Assembly: GCF_000786695.1 (NCBI RefSeq)
Contig: NZ_CP009962.1
Location: forward strand, 3,162,001-3,226,000
Source of the DNA: Collimonas arenae
GTDB taxonomy: Bacteria > Pseudomonadota > Gammaproteobacteria > Burkholderiales > Burkholderiaceae_D
Direction of reading: 5' to 3'
Length of the DNA stretch: 64,000 nt
Under the pieces are notes generated by a model. That model made no database searches and was not told where the DNA came from. It saw only the letters and a program-made list of their open reading frames with translations. The translations under genes and the position numbers were made by a program. Position 1 is the stretch's first letter. Every line of letters starts with the position of its first letter. This document shows positions 43,342 to 53,567 of this stretch, in pieces.

Positions 43342-46300
43342 ATGTCCCTAGATCTAGAAGAATTGCTGCCCAAGCCGGCCACCCAATTTGCCTTGCCTGC
43401 CTTGCACGGCTCGGCCGATGCGTATGCGTTGGCGCAAGCCGCGCTGGCGCTCAAGCAGCAACAGCGCATGCTGGTGGTCGTGGTGGCCGACGCCACCGAC
43501 GGCCAACGCCTGCGGACAGAAATTCCCTGGTTCCAGGCAAGCTGCGAGCAGTCCAACGGCTTGCGTTGCCATTTGCTGCCAGACTGGGAAACCCTGCCCT
43601 ACGACGCCTTTTCGCCGCATCAGGATCTGGTATCCGAACGTCTGGCGACACTGTACGAAGTGCAGAGTGGTCATTGTGACGTCTTGCTGGTACCGGCTAC
43701 TACAGCGCTGGTCAGGATGGCTCCGCCGTCTTTCTTGGCTGGTTATACCTTCTTTTTCAAGCAGGGCGAGACGCTGGACGAAGCGCGCCTGAAAACGCAA
43801 CTGACGCTGGCCGGCTACGGCCATGTCAATCAGGTCATGTCTCCCGGCGAGTACTCGGTGCGCGGCGGTCTGATCGATATTTTCCCGATGGGTTCGGTCC
43901 TTCCGTACCGGCTAGACCTGTTTGGCGACGCCATCGAAACCATCCGCACTTTCGATGCCGATACCCAGCGCTCGCTCTACCCGGTCAAGGAAGTGCGCTT
44001 GCTGCCCGGCCGCGAATTTCCTATGGACGAAGCCGCACGCTCCGCTTTCCGCAGCCGCTGGCGCGAAGTATTCGAAGGCGACCCTTCACGTTCGGCAATA
44101 TACAAGGACATTGGCAACGGCATCGCCTCAGCCGGCATCGAATATTATTTACCCCTATTCTTTGAAGAAACCGCGACCCTGTTCGACTACCTGCCGACAA
44201 ACGCCACCTTTGCGCTGGCAGGCGATATCGACGGCGCTATCCAGCGCTTCTGGGGCGATACCCAATCGCGCTATAAATTCCTGAAATCGGACCGTGAACG
44301 GCCTTTGCTGGCGCCGGAAGCCTTGTTTTTAACCGACGAAATTTTCTTTGGCCTGGTCAAGCCCTTTGGCCGCTGGGTGATCCAGCGGAGCGATGCCGCC
44401 TCAGACTTGTCGGCGCCGATTCCCAACATCGCAGTCAACCGCCGCATCGACGATCCGCTGACCAACCTGCGCGCCTACCTGCTGCAAACCGACCGCCGTG
44501 TGATGATCTGCGCCGAAACCAACGGCCGCCGCGAAACCTTGCAGCAGTATTTCAACGAATACAACCTGCCGCTTGCCCTGTGCGACGGCTATGCCGACTT
44601 TATTGGCTCGCCCCAAAAACTGATGCTGGGCGTAGCGCCGCTGCACGCTGGTTTCGAGTTGCCGCAATACGTCTTCATCACAGAAACCGAGCTCTACGCG
44701 GGATCCGGCCGCAGGATCGGCAAGAAGAAACAAGAAGGTGTGACTCAGGTCGAATCGATGGTGCGCGATCTGTCGGAACTCAAGATCGGCGATCCGGTAG
44801 TACACATCAACCATGGCATCGGCCGCTACATGGGCTTGCTGAGCATGGATCTGGGTGAAGGCGAGACCGAATTCCTGCACCTGGAATATGCCAAGGACAC
44901 CAAGCTGTATGTGCCGGTCTCGCAATTACATGTGATCTCGCGTTATTCCGGCGCCTCGCCGGAGGACGCACCGCTGCATGCGCTCGGATCCGGCCAGTGG
45001 GAAAAAGCCAAGCGCCGCGCCGCGCAGCAAGTGCGCGACACCGCGGCAGAACTGCTTAACCTGTACGCCCGCCGAGCGGTACGCCAGGGCCATGCTTTCG
45101 AATATTCCGCCCACGATTACGAAGCATTCTCCGAAAGCTTCGGTTTTGAAGAAACCGCCGACCAGGCTGCCGCCATCAATGCCGTCATCAAGGACATGAC
45201 CAGCGGCAAGCCGATGGACCGCCTGATTTGCGGCGATGTCGGCTTTGGCAAGACCGAGGTCGCCTTGCGCGCCGCCTTTGTTGCGGTACTGGGCGGCAAA
45301 CAAGTCGCCATCCTGGCGCCAACTACCTTGCTGGCGGAACAGCACGCGCAAACCTTCACCGACCGCTTTGCCGACTGGCCGGTGAAAATCGCCGAACTGT
45401 CGCGCTTCCGCTCCGGCAAGGAAATCACACAAGCCGTCAAGGGTATGGCCGACGGTACGCTCGACATTGTCATCGGCACCCACAAACTGCTATCGGACGA
45501 TATCAAGTTTTCGCGACTGGGGCTGGTAATCATCGACGAAGAACACCGCTTCGGCGTGCGGCAAAAGGAAGCGCTCAAGGCCTTGCGTTCCGAAGTGGAC
45601 GTGCTGACGCTGACCGCCACACCGATCCCGCGTACCTTGGGCATGGCGCTGGAAGGCCTGCGCGAATTCTCTATCATCGCTACTGCGCCGCAAAAGCGCC
45701 TGGCGATCAAAACCTTCGTCCGCAGCGAAGGCGAATCGACCATCCGTGAGGCATGCCTGCGCGAGTTGAAACGCGGTGGCCAGGTTTACTTCCTGCACAA
45801 CGAAGTCGAAACCATACAGAACCGCAAGGCAATGCTGGAGGCTTTACTGCCGGAAGCCCGTATCGCTATCGCCCATGGCCAGATGCATGAGCGCGATCTG
45901 GAAAAAGTCATGCGCGATTTTGTCGCCCAGCGCTTCAACATCCTGCTGTGCACGACGATTATCGAAACCGGGATTGACGTCCCGACTGCCAACACCATCA
46001 TCATGCACCGCGCTGACAAGTTCGGCTTGGCGCAGTTGCACCAGTTACGTGGCCGGGTCGGCCGTTCGCATCACCAGGCTTACGCTTACTTGCTGGTGCA
46101 CGACGTGCAAGGCTTGACCAAGCTGGCGCAGCGCCGCCTGGACGCAATCCAGCAAATGGAAGAGCTCGGCAGCGGTTTCTACCTGGCGATGCACGACCTG
46201 GAAATCCGTGGGGCCGGCGAGGTGCTCGGTGATAACCAGTCCGGCGAAATGCATGAGATCGGTTTCCAGCTGTATTCCGACATGCTCAATGAAGCGGTAC

Positions 46301-46782
46301 GCGCCCTGAAAAATGGACAGGAGCCTGATCTGGCGGCGCCATTGTCGACCACCACCGAAATCAATCTGCACGTCCCCGCCCTGCTTCCCAATGATTATTG
46401 CGGCGATGTGCATGAACGTTTGTCGATCTACAAACGACTGGCGAATTGCAGTGCGCAAGACAAGATCGACGACCTGCAGGAAGAATTGATCGACCGTTTC
46501 GGTAAGCTACCGGATCCTGCCAAGGCGTTGATCGAAACGCACAGATTGCGGATTTCCGCGAAATCGATCGGCATCGTCAAAATCGATGCGCATACCGATT
46601 CGGCCTTGCTGCAATTCGTGCCCAACCCGCCAATCGACGCCATGCGCATCATCGACCTGATACAAAAGAACCGCCATATCAAGCTGAATGGCCAGGATAA
46701 ATTGCGCATCACCGTCAACATGCCCGATCTGGCAGCGCGCCTGACGCAGGTCAAGACAACAATCAAAGCCCTGGCCGGGTAA
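43342..46782 (+). CDS. mfd: Transcription-repair coupling factor Mfd
   Basis: An 1146-residue translocase that removes stalled RNA polymerase and recruits UvrA. UvrB-like N-terminal module, the RNAP-interaction (CarD-like) region beginning KIGDPVVHINHGIGRYMGL, helicase motifs GDVGFGKTEVALRAAF (Walker A), IIDEEHRFGVRQKEAL (DEEH box), LTATPIPRTLGMAL, the RecG-like YFLHNEVE to RGRVGRS stretch, and the C-terminal TRCF domain. Full family length. Confidence 0.97.
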   Translation: MSLDLEELLPKPATQFALPALHGSADAYALAQAALALKQQQRMLVVVVADATDGQRLRTEIPWFQASCEQSNGLRCHLLPDWETLPYDAFSPHQDLVSERLATLYEVQSGHCDVLLVPATTALVRMAPPSFLAGYTFFFKQGETLDEARLKTQLTLAGYGHVNQVMSPGEYSVRGGLIDIFPMGSVLPYRLDLFGDAIETIRTFDADTQRSLYPVKEVRLLPGREFPMDEAARSAFRSRWREVFEGDPSRSAIYKDIGNGIASAGIEYYLPLFFEETATLFDYLPTNATFALAGDIDGAIQRFWGDTQSRYKFLKSDRERPLLAPEALFLTDEIFFGLVKPFGRWVIQRSDAASDLSAPIPNIAVNRRIDDPLTNLRAYLLQTDRRVMICAETNGRRETLQQYFNEYNLPLALCDGYADFIGSPQKLMLGVAPLHAGFELPQYVFITETELYAGSGRRIGKKKQEGVTQVESMVRDLSELKIGDPVVHINHGIGRYMGLLSMDLGEGETEFLHLEYAKDTKLYVPVSQLHVISRYSGASPEDAPLHALGSGQWEKAKRRAAQQVRDTAAELLNLYARRAVRQGHAFEYSAHDYEAFSESFGFEETADQAAAINAVIKDMTSGKPMDRLICGDVGFGKTEVALRAAFVAVLGGKQVAILAPTTLLAEQHAQTFTDRFADWPVKIAELSRFRSGKEITQAVKGMADGTLDIVIGTHKLLSDDIKFSRLGLVIIDEEHRFGVRQKEALKALRSEVDVLTLTATPIPRTLGMALEGLREFSIIATAPQKRLAIKTFVRSEGESTIREACLRELKRGGQVYFLHNEVETIQNRKAMLEALLPEARIAIAHGQMHERDLEKVMRDFVAQRFNILLCTTIIETGIDVPTANTIIMHRADKFGLAQLHQLRGRVGRSHHQAYAYLLVHDVQGLTKLAQRRLDAIQQMEELGSGFYLAMHDLEIRGAGEVLGDNQSGEMHEIGFQLYSDMLNEAVRALKNGQEPDLAAPLSTTTEINLHVPALLPNDYCGDVHERLSIYKRLANCSAQDKIDDLQEELIDRFGKLPDPAKALIETHRLRISAKSIGIVKIDAHTDSALLQFVPNPPIDAMRIIDLIQKNRHIKLNGQDKLRITVNMPDLAARLTQVKTTIKALAG

Positions 46783-46831
46783 GTCGAACAACAGATAGCT
46801 CCATCAATTTTCACGAAACCGATACCGACAC

Positions 46832-47680
46832 ATGAACCTGATCCTGCAAAGCCTGAACGCAGAACGCGACGCCATTGACCGCATTGCCGCACTGACCGGC
46901 GTTGCCGCAACCGACATCTCCAGCGGCGGTCGCCATGCATGGCGCTGCGACGGCATCGCATTGAGCGAATCGTTGAAAGCGCAGCTCGACGCCAGCTGCT
47001 ATAGCGCGCAAGTCGACTATGCCTTGTTGCTATCCTCTCCGAAATTGAGCGATTTCAAATTGCTGGCGATGGATATGGACTCAACCCTGATTACCATCGA
47101 ATGCATCGATGAAATCGCCGATATGCAGGGTTTGAAGCCGCAAGTTTCGGAGATCACCGAAGCCGCAATGCGCGGCGAACTGGAGTTCAACGAAAGCCTG
47201 ACCCGGCGCGTCGCCTTGCTCAAAGGCCTGGATGCATCGGCTTTGCAACGGGTGTATGACGAACGGTTGCAATTGTCGCCCGGCGCAGAAAAAATGCTGG
47301 CTGCGGCCAAGGCTGCCGGCATCAAGACCTTGCTGGTTTCGGGAGGTTTCACCTTCTTCACAGACCGCATGAAAGCTTCCCTCGGGCTTGATTACGCGCA
47401 CTCCAATGTGCTTGAAATCGTCGACGGCAAGCTGACCGGCAAAGTGCTGGGTGGCATCGTCAACGCCGAAGAAAAACAGCGCACGGTCGAACGTGTCTGC
47501 GTCGAGTTGGGTATTGCCGCCAATCAGGCGATTGTCATGGGTGACGGCGCCAACGATCTCAACATGATGAGCGTCGCCGGCCTGTCGGTCGCCTTCCGTG
47601 CGAAGCCTGTGGTACGTAAAAAAGCCAGCGTGGCCTTGAATTTTGTCGGTTTGGATGGCATCTTGCCTATATTGGCGTGA
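46832..47680 (+). CDS. serB: Phosphoserine phosphatase
   Basis: A 282-residue HAD phosphatase, last step of serine synthesis. The catalytic DMDST (nucleophile in LLAMDMDSTLI), the LVSGGFTFF motif II, and MGDGANDLNMMSVAG motif IV are present. The N-terminal ~75 residues form the regulatory domain. It follows mfd after 49 bases, likely on the same transcript. Confidence 0.95.
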   Translation: MNLILQSLNAERDAIDRIAALTGVAATDISSGGRHAWRCDGIALSESLKAQLDASCYSAQVDYALLLSSPKLSDFKLLAMDMDSTLITIECIDEIADMQGLKPQVSEITEAAMRGELEFNESLTRRVALLKGLDASALQRVYDERLQLSPGAEKMLAAAKAAGIKTLLVSGGFTFFTDRMKASLGLDYAHSNVLEIVDGKLTGKVLGGIVNAEEKQRTVERVCVELGIAANQAIVMGDGANDLNMMSVAGLSVAFRAKPVVRKKASVALNFVGLDGILPILA

Positions 47681-47737
47681 TTTCTACTGAAATCGACGCC
47701 TAGGGATACCGTTAAATCCTCTACTTGAAGGAAAAAC

Positions 47738-48100
47738 ATGGCGAACGAACTGGTTTTTGATAGCAAACTGCATTCCGAGAAGAACCTGGCCTGGTGGCTC
47801 TACCTGTTTCACGCCGCAAGCCTGCTGTTCTCTCTGGGTGCATTTTCCTGGATTCCATTGATTATCAACTATGTAAAACGTCAGGATGCAGCCGACAGCT
47901 TTGTGTACAGTCACCACAATTGGCAGATCCGCTCGTTCTGGTGGTATCTGCTGTGGATGTTCGTGGGTGGTGCGCTATTCCTGACCGTCATCGGGATTCC
48001 GCTGGCATTCGTGGTGTGGGGACTGGCCTGGCTGTGGAAAGCCTATCGCTTGCTGAAAGGCTTGATCGATTTGAATGACAACAAGGCAATGCCGGCATAA
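47738..48100 (+). CDS. DUF4870-like small membrane protein
   Basis: 120 residues with three hydrophobic segments (about 20-45, 69-89, 90-105) and the VYSHHNWQIRSFWWYLLW pattern that recalls DUF4870 proteins. Its function is unknown. A ribosome site (GAAGGAAA) precedes the ATG and a hairpin follows the stop. It lies downstream of serB in the same direction but is likely functionally unrelated. Confidence 0.75.
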   Translation: MANELVFDSKLHSEKNLAWWLYLFHAASLLFSLGAFSWIPLIINYVKRQDAADSFVYSHHNWQIRSFWWYLLWMFVGGALFLTVIGIPLAFVVWGLAWLWKAYRLLKGLIDLNDNKAMPA

Positions 48101-48113
48101 TCTCCTCCTCAGG

Positions 48114-48133
48114 CAGCCTGCAAACGCAGGCTG
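48114..48133 (+). terminator. Hairpin after the DUF4870-like gene
   Basis: Perfect 8-bp stem CAGCCTGC / GCAGGCTG with an AAAC loop, 14 bases past the stop. No T-run, so termination strength is doubtful. Confidence 0.45.
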
Positions 48134-48175
48134 TCGCGGCATTGCACCCCCCTTCCCAGCACACATCTTCAAGGC

Positions 48176-48712
48176 ATGAGCAACAATCTTACCTCGCCTG
48201 CGGTCCGCGCCATGCATGACAACGACATTGCGTCCGTCATGCGGATCCAAGCCGAGTGCTATCCGCCATCCATGCAGGAATCCGAAGAAGTATTTCGCGC
48301 CCGCCTGGCGCTCACTCCTACCACTTGCTGGATCTGGTCGCTACCTAGGCAAAGTGCGGCAGCTTATCTGTTTTGTTACCCGTCGCAAAAGGATGCGATC
48401 ACTGCGCTGGGCGACCAGTTCAAGATCGCGGCGATGCCGGATTGCTTGTACCTGCACGATCTCGCAGTATCGCCAAGCGCCCGCGGCCAGCGTGCGGCCA
48501 ATACATTGGTGGCGGCAGCGCTGAACCATGCGCGAGGAAACGCCATGGCATGGAGCGCACTGGTATCAGTGCAGCAGTCGCAATCATTCTGGGGGACACT
48601 CGGCTATGCATCTGTAGAGGTCCAACATTCCCCTGCCAGGGAAAACCTTGACAGCTATCGAGTGGCCGGCAACCAAAACGCCCCGGTTTATATGTTGCAA
48701 CGGCTGACTTAG
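48176..48712 (+). CDS. GNAT family acetyltransferase
   Basis: 178 residues. VRAMHDNDIASVMRIQAECYP starts the fold, YLHDLAVSPSARGQRAANTLV gives strand 4 and the acetyl-CoA loop, and a FWGTLGYASVEV stretch follows. The substrate cannot be assigned. The gene stands by itself between a small membrane protein and a methyltransferase gene. Confidence 0.8.
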   Translation: MSNNLTSPAVRAMHDNDIASVMRIQAECYPPSMQESEEVFRARLALTPTTCWIWSLPRQSAAAYLFCYPSQKDAITALGDQFKIAAMPDCLYLHDLAVSPSARGQRAANTLVAAALNHARGNAMAWSALVSVQQSQSFWGTLGYASVEVQHSPARENLDSYRVAGNQNAPVYMLQRLT

Positions 48713-48856
48713 CTACAGCAACAATGATCTGCTATGATGGATCTTCAATAATCGCCCGCAATTCACGGGCATCGATGACATGGGGGCTGGGTATGCATGC
48801 TTGCGTTTCTTTTATGAGTGAAAAAAACATCAACCACTTTAAAGGAACGCGCCGCC

Positions 48857-49624
48857 ATGGCCATTTCTACTTTTGCACAAGATCGGTTCAAGTACACCAC
48901 CATCGCCCATAACGGGCATCATTACTGCAGTCCGCTTTCCCCGAACAGAGCCGCCGAATTACTAGCAGCGCTGCAACTGCAACCTGACGCCTTGGTATTG
49001 GATGCAGGTTGCGGCAAAGCTGCGTTACTGCGCGATTTGTTGAAATCGCAGCCAGTGCGCGGCGTCGGCGTCGACATCAATTCATATTTCCTTGCTGAAG
49101 CGTCTGATGCTTGGGTCGCCAGCAATCCGGACGACGATCGGCTGACCTTGATCGAGAGCGAGGTCAAACATCATCCGTTTCCGGCCAGTGGCTATGACGC
49201 CATTCTTTGTATCGGATCGACGCACGCGTTCGACGGGTTCGAGCACTGCCTCACTATCTGCAAGCAGTGGTTGAAGCCCGGCGGCAAGCTGTTGGTCGGC
49301 GAAGCCTACTGGAAACAACGCCCTTCAGATGAATACCTGGCGATTCTCGACGCCAGGGAAGATGAGCTGACCGGGCATGCTGAAAATGCCAAGCGCACTG
49401 TGGCGCACGGTTATACACTCCGCACAATGGCGGCGAGCAACGACGATGAATGGGATCAATACGAGCGCATGTACTGCGCTGCAATCATGCAATATATAGC
49501 GGCGCATCCTGAAGATCCTGATGCCCAGGCCTTTGGAGACAGAGCTCAGCGCTGGTACGACAGCTATCTCGCATCGGGCAGATCGACACTGGGATTCGGC
49601 TACTATCTGCTGCAAAAGAACTGA
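48857..49624 (+). CDS. Class I SAM-dependent methyltransferase
   Basis: A 255-residue cytoplasmic methyltransferase. The ATG at 48857 has an AAAGGAA site. Motif I VLDAGCGKAALLRDLL, then VGVDINSYFLAEA (acidic loop), ILCIGSTHAF (motif IV), LKPGGKLLVGEAYW (motif V/VI) form the Rossmann core. It resembles cyclopropane/small-molecule methyltransferase-like proteins of unknown substrate. A strong terminator follows. Confidence 0.87.
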   Translation: MAISTFAQDRFKYTTIAHNGHHYCSPLSPNRAAELLAALQLQPDALVLDAGCGKAALLRDLLKSQPVRGVGVDINSYFLAEASDAWVASNPDDDRLTLIESEVKHHPFPASGYDAILCIGSTHAFDGFEHCLTICKQWLKPGGKLLVGEAYWKQRPSDEYLAILDAREDELTGHAENAKRTVAHGYTLRTMAASNDDEWDQYERMYCAAIMQYIAAHPEDPDAQAFGDRAQRWYDSYLASGRSTLGFGYYLLQKN

Positions 49625-49640
49625 TCTGCCGCTAACACGT

Positions 49641-49672
49641 AAAAAAGCCGACCTGGCGGGTCGGCTTTTTTA
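49641..49672. terminator. Bidirectional terminator
   Basis: AAAAAGCCGACC / GGGTCGGCTTTTT stem with a TGGC loop and T-run; it serves the methyltransferase gene and, on the other strand, metC. Confidence 0.9.
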
Positions 49673-49708
49673 TTTCGATCATGCCAAGGCAAGATCCGGT
49701 ATCAGTTT

Positions 49709-50872
49709 TTACATGACAGCGAAGGCTTGTTCAATGTCTGCAATCAAATCCTGCGGATCTTCCAGACCGATATTGAAGCGCACCAGGATACCCTTGTCTT
49801 GCCAGTTACTGCGCATGCTCTGAATCCGGTAAGGCACGCATAAACTGTTGGCGCCACCCCAACTGTATCCGATCTTGAACAGTTGCAGACTGTCGACGAA
49901 ACGGTCGGTCTGTTCTTCGCTATAACGATCATTGAATACGACCGAAAACAAACCCGCCGCGCCTGTAAAGTCGCGCTTCCAGATATCGTGCCCCGGACAA
50001 TCCGCAAACGCCGGATGCAGCACGCGGCTGATTTCGGGGCGTTGCTTCAGCCAGGCGGCGATTTTACGCGCAGCCGCATCATGCGCTTCGAAGCGCATTT
50101 TCATGGTCGGCAGGCTGCGCAGCACAAGATAGGCATCATCCATACCAACACCAAAACCCAGCCTCATGTGCGCTGTCTGCAGACGCTGGTTGAGTGCGGC
50201 ATCACGCGTGATCACAGCGCCCATCAGGATGTCCGAGCCACCAGACTGGTATTTGGTCAGGGCGTGCATCACGATGTCGACGCCAAGGTCGAAAGCACGC
50301 AAGGCGAGACCGGCGGACCAGGTGTTGTCGATTGCGACCAACACGCCCTTGGCATGGGCTGCCCGGCAAATCGCAGGAATATCAGGCATCTCCATCGACA
50401 CCGAACCTGGCGCTTCGGTCCAGATCAGGCGCGTATTCGGTTGAATCAGGTCAACGATGCCCGCGCCGACCAACGGGTCGTAATAACGCGCAGTGATACC
50501 GAAATCACGGGCCAGCCAATTGCCCAGATCACGGTTCGGGTTATACACATTATCCGGCAGCAGCACATCGTCGCCGCTCTTCAGCAAGGCCAGATCGACC
50601 ATCGTGATCGCCGCCAGGCCGCTCGGCGCAAGCAAACAATGCTGGCCGCCCTCGATTTCCGCCAGCCTCGCCTCTAACGTAAACGAAGTCGGCGTACCGT
50701 GCAAACCGTAGGTGTAGCTATTTTTTTCTTGCCAGTTCCGCGCACGCATTGCGGCGACGTTCTTGAACAGCACCGTGGAAGCGTGGTGTATCGCGACTGG
50801 AAATGCGCCAAAACCATCAGGCGCCTGATAATCGCTGTGGATGATCGCCGTTTGAAGCTGTTTTTTTGCCAT
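49709..50872 (-). CDS. metC: Cystathionine beta-lyase
   Basis: A 387-residue PLP enzyme of the Cys/Met metabolism family. ALTKYQSGGSDILMGAV carries the PLP lysine; APSGLAAITMVDLALLKSGDDVLLPDNVYNP, DNTWSAG (PLP-pyridine Asp region), and SWGGANSLCVPY near the end are the features of MetC, as opposed to MetB. It cleaves cystathionine to homocysteine, pyruvate and ammonia. A secreted-protein gene ends 14 bases upstream on the same strand. Confidence 0.9.
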   Translation of the reverse strand: MAKKQLQTAIIHSDYQAPDGFGAFPVAIHHASTVLFKNVAAMRARNWQEKNSYTYGLHGTPTSFTLEARLAEIEGGQHCLLAPSGLAAITMVDLALLKSGDDVLLPDNVYNPNRDLGNWLARDFGITARYYDPLVGAGIVDLIQPNTRLIWTEAPGSVSMEMPDIPAICRAAHAKGVLVAIDNTWSAGLALRAFDLGVDIVMHALTKYQSGGSDILMGAVITRDAALNQRLQTAHMRLGFGVGMDDAYLVLRSLPTMKMRFEAHDAAARKIAAWLKQRPEISRVLHPAFADCPGHDIWKRDFTGAAGLFSVVFNDRYSEEQTDRFVDSLQLFKIGYSWGGANSLCVPYRIQSMRSNWQDKGILVRFNIGLEDPQDLIADIEQAFAVM

Positions 50873-50886
50873 ATTATTTTGAAGAA

Positions 50887-51339
50887 TTATTTGACTGGCC
50901 TGGCGCTTTGCGCCGGGCCTTGAACCGTCAACACAAATGGTTTCGTCACTGCGTCATCGGTGGTCGACCAGGTACCAGTAAAAATGCCGCCAACCAGCGT
51001 CCCGGCCCATTCGCCGGATACGTCCTTGCCGTTGACCGATTCTTCCATGATGACATCGGTATTTTCCGACTCGCCGGCAAGCAATATCTTGGCCGTTTGT
51101 CCTGCAATCACATAGCTGCCCTGAATGCCCTCGGTAGGGTCGGGTTTCAATTGCAGATGCATCTCAATCTTGGCGTCGCCCAGAGTGCCGCGCAAGGTCA
51201 GCGGTTTGGCGAACAAGTTTGGAGCAGCTAGCGCAGCAACTGGTACAGCTGCTGCGTCATTGTTGCTATCCGCGAATGCCAAACCAGAACCCAGGCCAAG
51301 CAACAACGCCAACGAAACTACGAACTTCCCTGCCATCAT
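50887..51339 (-). CDS. Small secreted protein of unknown function, overlapping rimO
   Basis: About 150 residues. Its ATG at 51339 overlaps the rimO stop (ATGA), so it is translated by coupling. A signal peptide ([20 protein letters not shown], ending AFA) is followed by a beta-rich domain: [31 protein letters not shown] and [20 protein letters not shown], the alternating pattern of small beta barrels or lipocalin-like folds. Unknown role; periplasmic. Confidence 0.75.
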   Translation of the reverse strand: MMAGKFVVSLALLLGLGSGLAFADSNNDAAAVPVAALAAPNLFAKPLTLRGTLGDAKIEMHLQLKPDPTEGIQGSYVIAGQTAKILLAGESENTDVIMEESVNGKDVSGEWAGTLVGGIFTGTWSTTDDAVTKPFVLTVQGPAQSARPVK

Positions 51340-52718
51340 GCAGCTGCCCATAAATCATGCGCATCGGATGCAGTAATGGTGACATCGACAAACTCACCGA
51401 CCACCAGCTTCTTGTGCGGTTCGTACGGCGGCTTGACGTAGACCACGCCATCGATTTCAGGCGCATCGGCGCTGGAACGGCCGACGCCGCCGCTGCGATC
51501 GACGGAATCGATCAGCACGCGCATGGTCTTGCCGACCTTCGCTTGCAAGCGCTTCTTGGAAATCTCTTCCTGCAACTGCATGACGCGGCCGCGGCGTTCT
51601 TCGCGCAGTTCTTCCGGCACCGGATTATCCAGCGCATTGGCGGTCGCACCTTCTACCGGAGAATAGGCAAAGCAACCGAGACGATCGATCTCGGCCTCTT
51701 TCAGGAAGTCCAGCAGATATTCAAATTCAGCTTCAGTCTCGCCCGGAAAGCCGGCGATAAAGGTAGAGCGGATCGTCAGATCTGGACACATCGCGCGCCA
51801 GGCCTGGATGCGCTCGATATTCTTTTCGCCGCTGGCCGGGCGCTTCATCCGCTTCAGGACATCCGGATGCGCATGTTGCAAAGGCACATCCAGGTATGGC
51901 AGCACCTTGCCTTCGGCCATCAACGGGATGATCTGATCGACGTGCGGATAGGGATAAACGTAGTGCAGACGGACCCAGGCGCCGTATTGCGCAGCGATCT
52001 CGCCCAGTGCGGTAACCAGTTGCGTCATGTGGGTCTTGACCGGCTTGCCGTTCCAGAAACCCATGCGGAACTTGACATCGACGCCGTAGGCGCTGGTGTC
52101 TTGAGAAATCACCAGCAATTCCTTGACGCCAGCCTTGAACAGATTCTCGGCTTCCATCATGATATCGGCGATCGGACGCGACACCAGGTCGCCGCGCATC
52201 GACGGAATGATGCAGAAGCTGCAACGGTGGTTACAGCCTTCCGATATCTTCAGATAAGCAAAATGCTTGGGCGTCAGCTTGATGCCCTGCGGCGGCAACA
52301 AATCGATGAACGGAGCATGCGGCTTCGGCAAATGCTTATGGACAGCAAACATGACTTCGCCGACAGCATGCGGGCCGGTCACTTCCAGCACTTTCGGGTG
52401 AATCTTTTGAATGATGTCGTCGCCGTCGGCGTCTTTTTTCGCGCCCAGGCAACCGGTAACGATAACCTTGCCGTTTTCGCTCAGCGCCTCGCCGATGGCG
52501 TCCAGCGACTCCTGCACAGCAGCGTCGATAAAACCGCAAGTGTTGACGATGACCAGGTCAGCGCCCTCATAAGACTTGGCAGTTTCATAACCTTCCGCAC
52601 GCAATTGAGTAAGGATTTGTTCGGAATCAACCAGTGCCTTAGGGCAACCAAGGGAGACGAAACCGACTTTAGGGGCTGTTGCAGGTGCAGCTGACGCTGC
52701 TGGAATGACTGTGGACAT
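51336..52718 (-). CDS. rimO: Ribosomal protein S12 methylthiotransferase RimO
   Basis: A 460-residue radical SAM enzyme that methylthiolates Asp89 of ribosomal protein S12. The N-terminal UPF0004 domain has [16 protein letters not shown] and [14 protein letters not shown]; the radical SAM cluster is CNHRCSFC; a C-terminal TRAM domain ends the protein. RimO, not MiaB, is indicated by the CPKALVDSE motif and [12 protein letters not shown] region. Length standard. Confidence 0.95.
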   Translation of the reverse strand: MSTVIPAASAAPATAPKVGFVSLGCPKALVDSEQILTQLRAEGYETAKSYEGADLVIVNTCGFIDAAVQESLDAIGEALSENGKVIVTGCLGAKKDADGDDIIQKIHPKVLEVTGPHAVGEVMFAVHKHLPKPHAPFIDLLPPQGIKLTPKHFAYLKISEGCNHRCSFCIIPSMRGDLVSRPIADIMMEAENLFKAGVKELLVISQDTSAYGVDVKFRMGFWNGKPVKTHMTQLVTALGEIAAQYGAWVRLHYVYPYPHVDQIIPLMAEGKVLPYLDVPLQHAHPDVLKRMKRPASGEKNIERIQAWRAMCPDLTIRSTFIAGFPGETEAEFEYLLDFLKEAEIDRLGCFAYSPVEGATANALDNPVPEELREERRGRVMQLQEEISKKRLQAKVGKTMRVLIDSVDRSGGVGRSSADAPEIDGVVYVKPPYEPHKKLVVGEFVDVTITASDAHDLWAAA

Positions 52719-52826
52719 GACTGAAATGGGGTCAAAGCAAAGTCGCTATTGTACCCCTTCCACTGCCATGGTTACCCGTCATGGGCTCTAAAAACCTGTC
52801 ACGTGGTCAAGAGCCTGTACTGGTAA

Positions 52827-53393
52827 TTATTTTTTTGTCTTGTCGCCTGGTGGCGGCGGTGCGAACGGGAATGTGCCAAACATGTTCTTGGTCTGGTTTT
52901 GCATCTGCTCCTGCATCTGGATAAACAGGCCCTTGCTCTGCTCGATGTAGTTGCTCATCATCCCTTGCATCATCGGTCCCTGGACATTCATGAACTGAGT
53001 CCACATTTCCGGGCTAAAGGGCTTGCCTTCATATAGGCCCTTGGAATTTTCGGCGAGCTTGTTCTGGATATCGATAAAGGCTTGGATATTCTTTTCCAGG
53101 TAGGAGCCCATCATTCCTTGCATAGCGTGGCCGTAGTAGCGAATGATTTGCGACAAAGCCGCGCTGGAAAACATCGGCGTGCCGTTGGACTCTTCTTCCA
53201 AAATGATCTGCAACAGGATACTGCGCGTCAGATCGTCATCGGTCTTGGCATCCAGCACCACAAATTCTTCATTGTCCAACACCAGTTGCTTGACGTCGGT
53301 CAGCGTGATGTAGGAACTGGTTTGCGTATCGTACAGGCGACGATTCGGATATTTCTTGATCAAGCGTTCAGACGTCTTTTTTGTAGTAGTCAT
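52827..53393 (-). CDS. phaR: Polyhydroxyalkanoate synthesis repressor PhaR
   Basis: 188 residues. The N-terminal DNA-binding half carries ERLIKKYPNRRLYDTQTSSYITL and DVKQLVLDNEEFVVLDAKT; the second half has the PHB-accumulation domain with repeated GMMGSYLEKN / MQGMMSNYIEQSKG-like units, and a proline-rich end. PhaR represses phasin and its own gene and responds to polymer granules. Its upstream region contains TGC-rich palindromes. It follows phaB on the same strand. Confidence 0.93.
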   Translation of the reverse strand: MTTTKKTSERLIKKYPNRRLYDTQTSSYITLTDVKQLVLDNEEFVVLDAKTDDDLTRSILLQIILEEESNGTPMFSSAALSQIIRYYGHAMQGMMGSYLEKNIQAFIDIQNKLAENSKGLYEGKPFSPEMWTQFMNVQGPMMQGMMSNYIEQSKGLFIQMQEQMQNQTKNMFGTFPFAPPPPGDKTKK

Positions 53394-53452
53394 TTCTGTC
53401 CCAGGTTACTGCGCCATAACACGTTTTAACTATGCTGCGCCGTGTATCGATT

Positions 53453-53523
53453 TGCTGCAGCACTTCATTATATTGCGCAAAACATGTACAAAGGCTTTAT
53501 AGGGAGATTTATTGCATTGCAAT
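53453..53523 (-). promoter_or_regulatory. Candidate PhaR operator cluster
   Basis: Three short palindromic words rich in TGC/GCA lie upstream of phaR: TGCTGCAGCA (53453-53462), TTGCGCAA (53473-53480) and TTGCATTGCAA (53512-53522). PhaR-type repressors are known to bind TGC-rich palindromes and to regulate their own genes; assignment here is by motif only. Confidence 0.4.
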
Positions 53524-53567
53524 ATAAACAAGGCAACCCAACAAGCAATCCAAGCTAGGCATCTAGA

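Noticed and set aside
51357..52694. Long plus-strand frame of 445 codons
   Set aside because: Entirely antisense to rimO, which has clear family motifs; long antisense frames are common in GC-rich genes.
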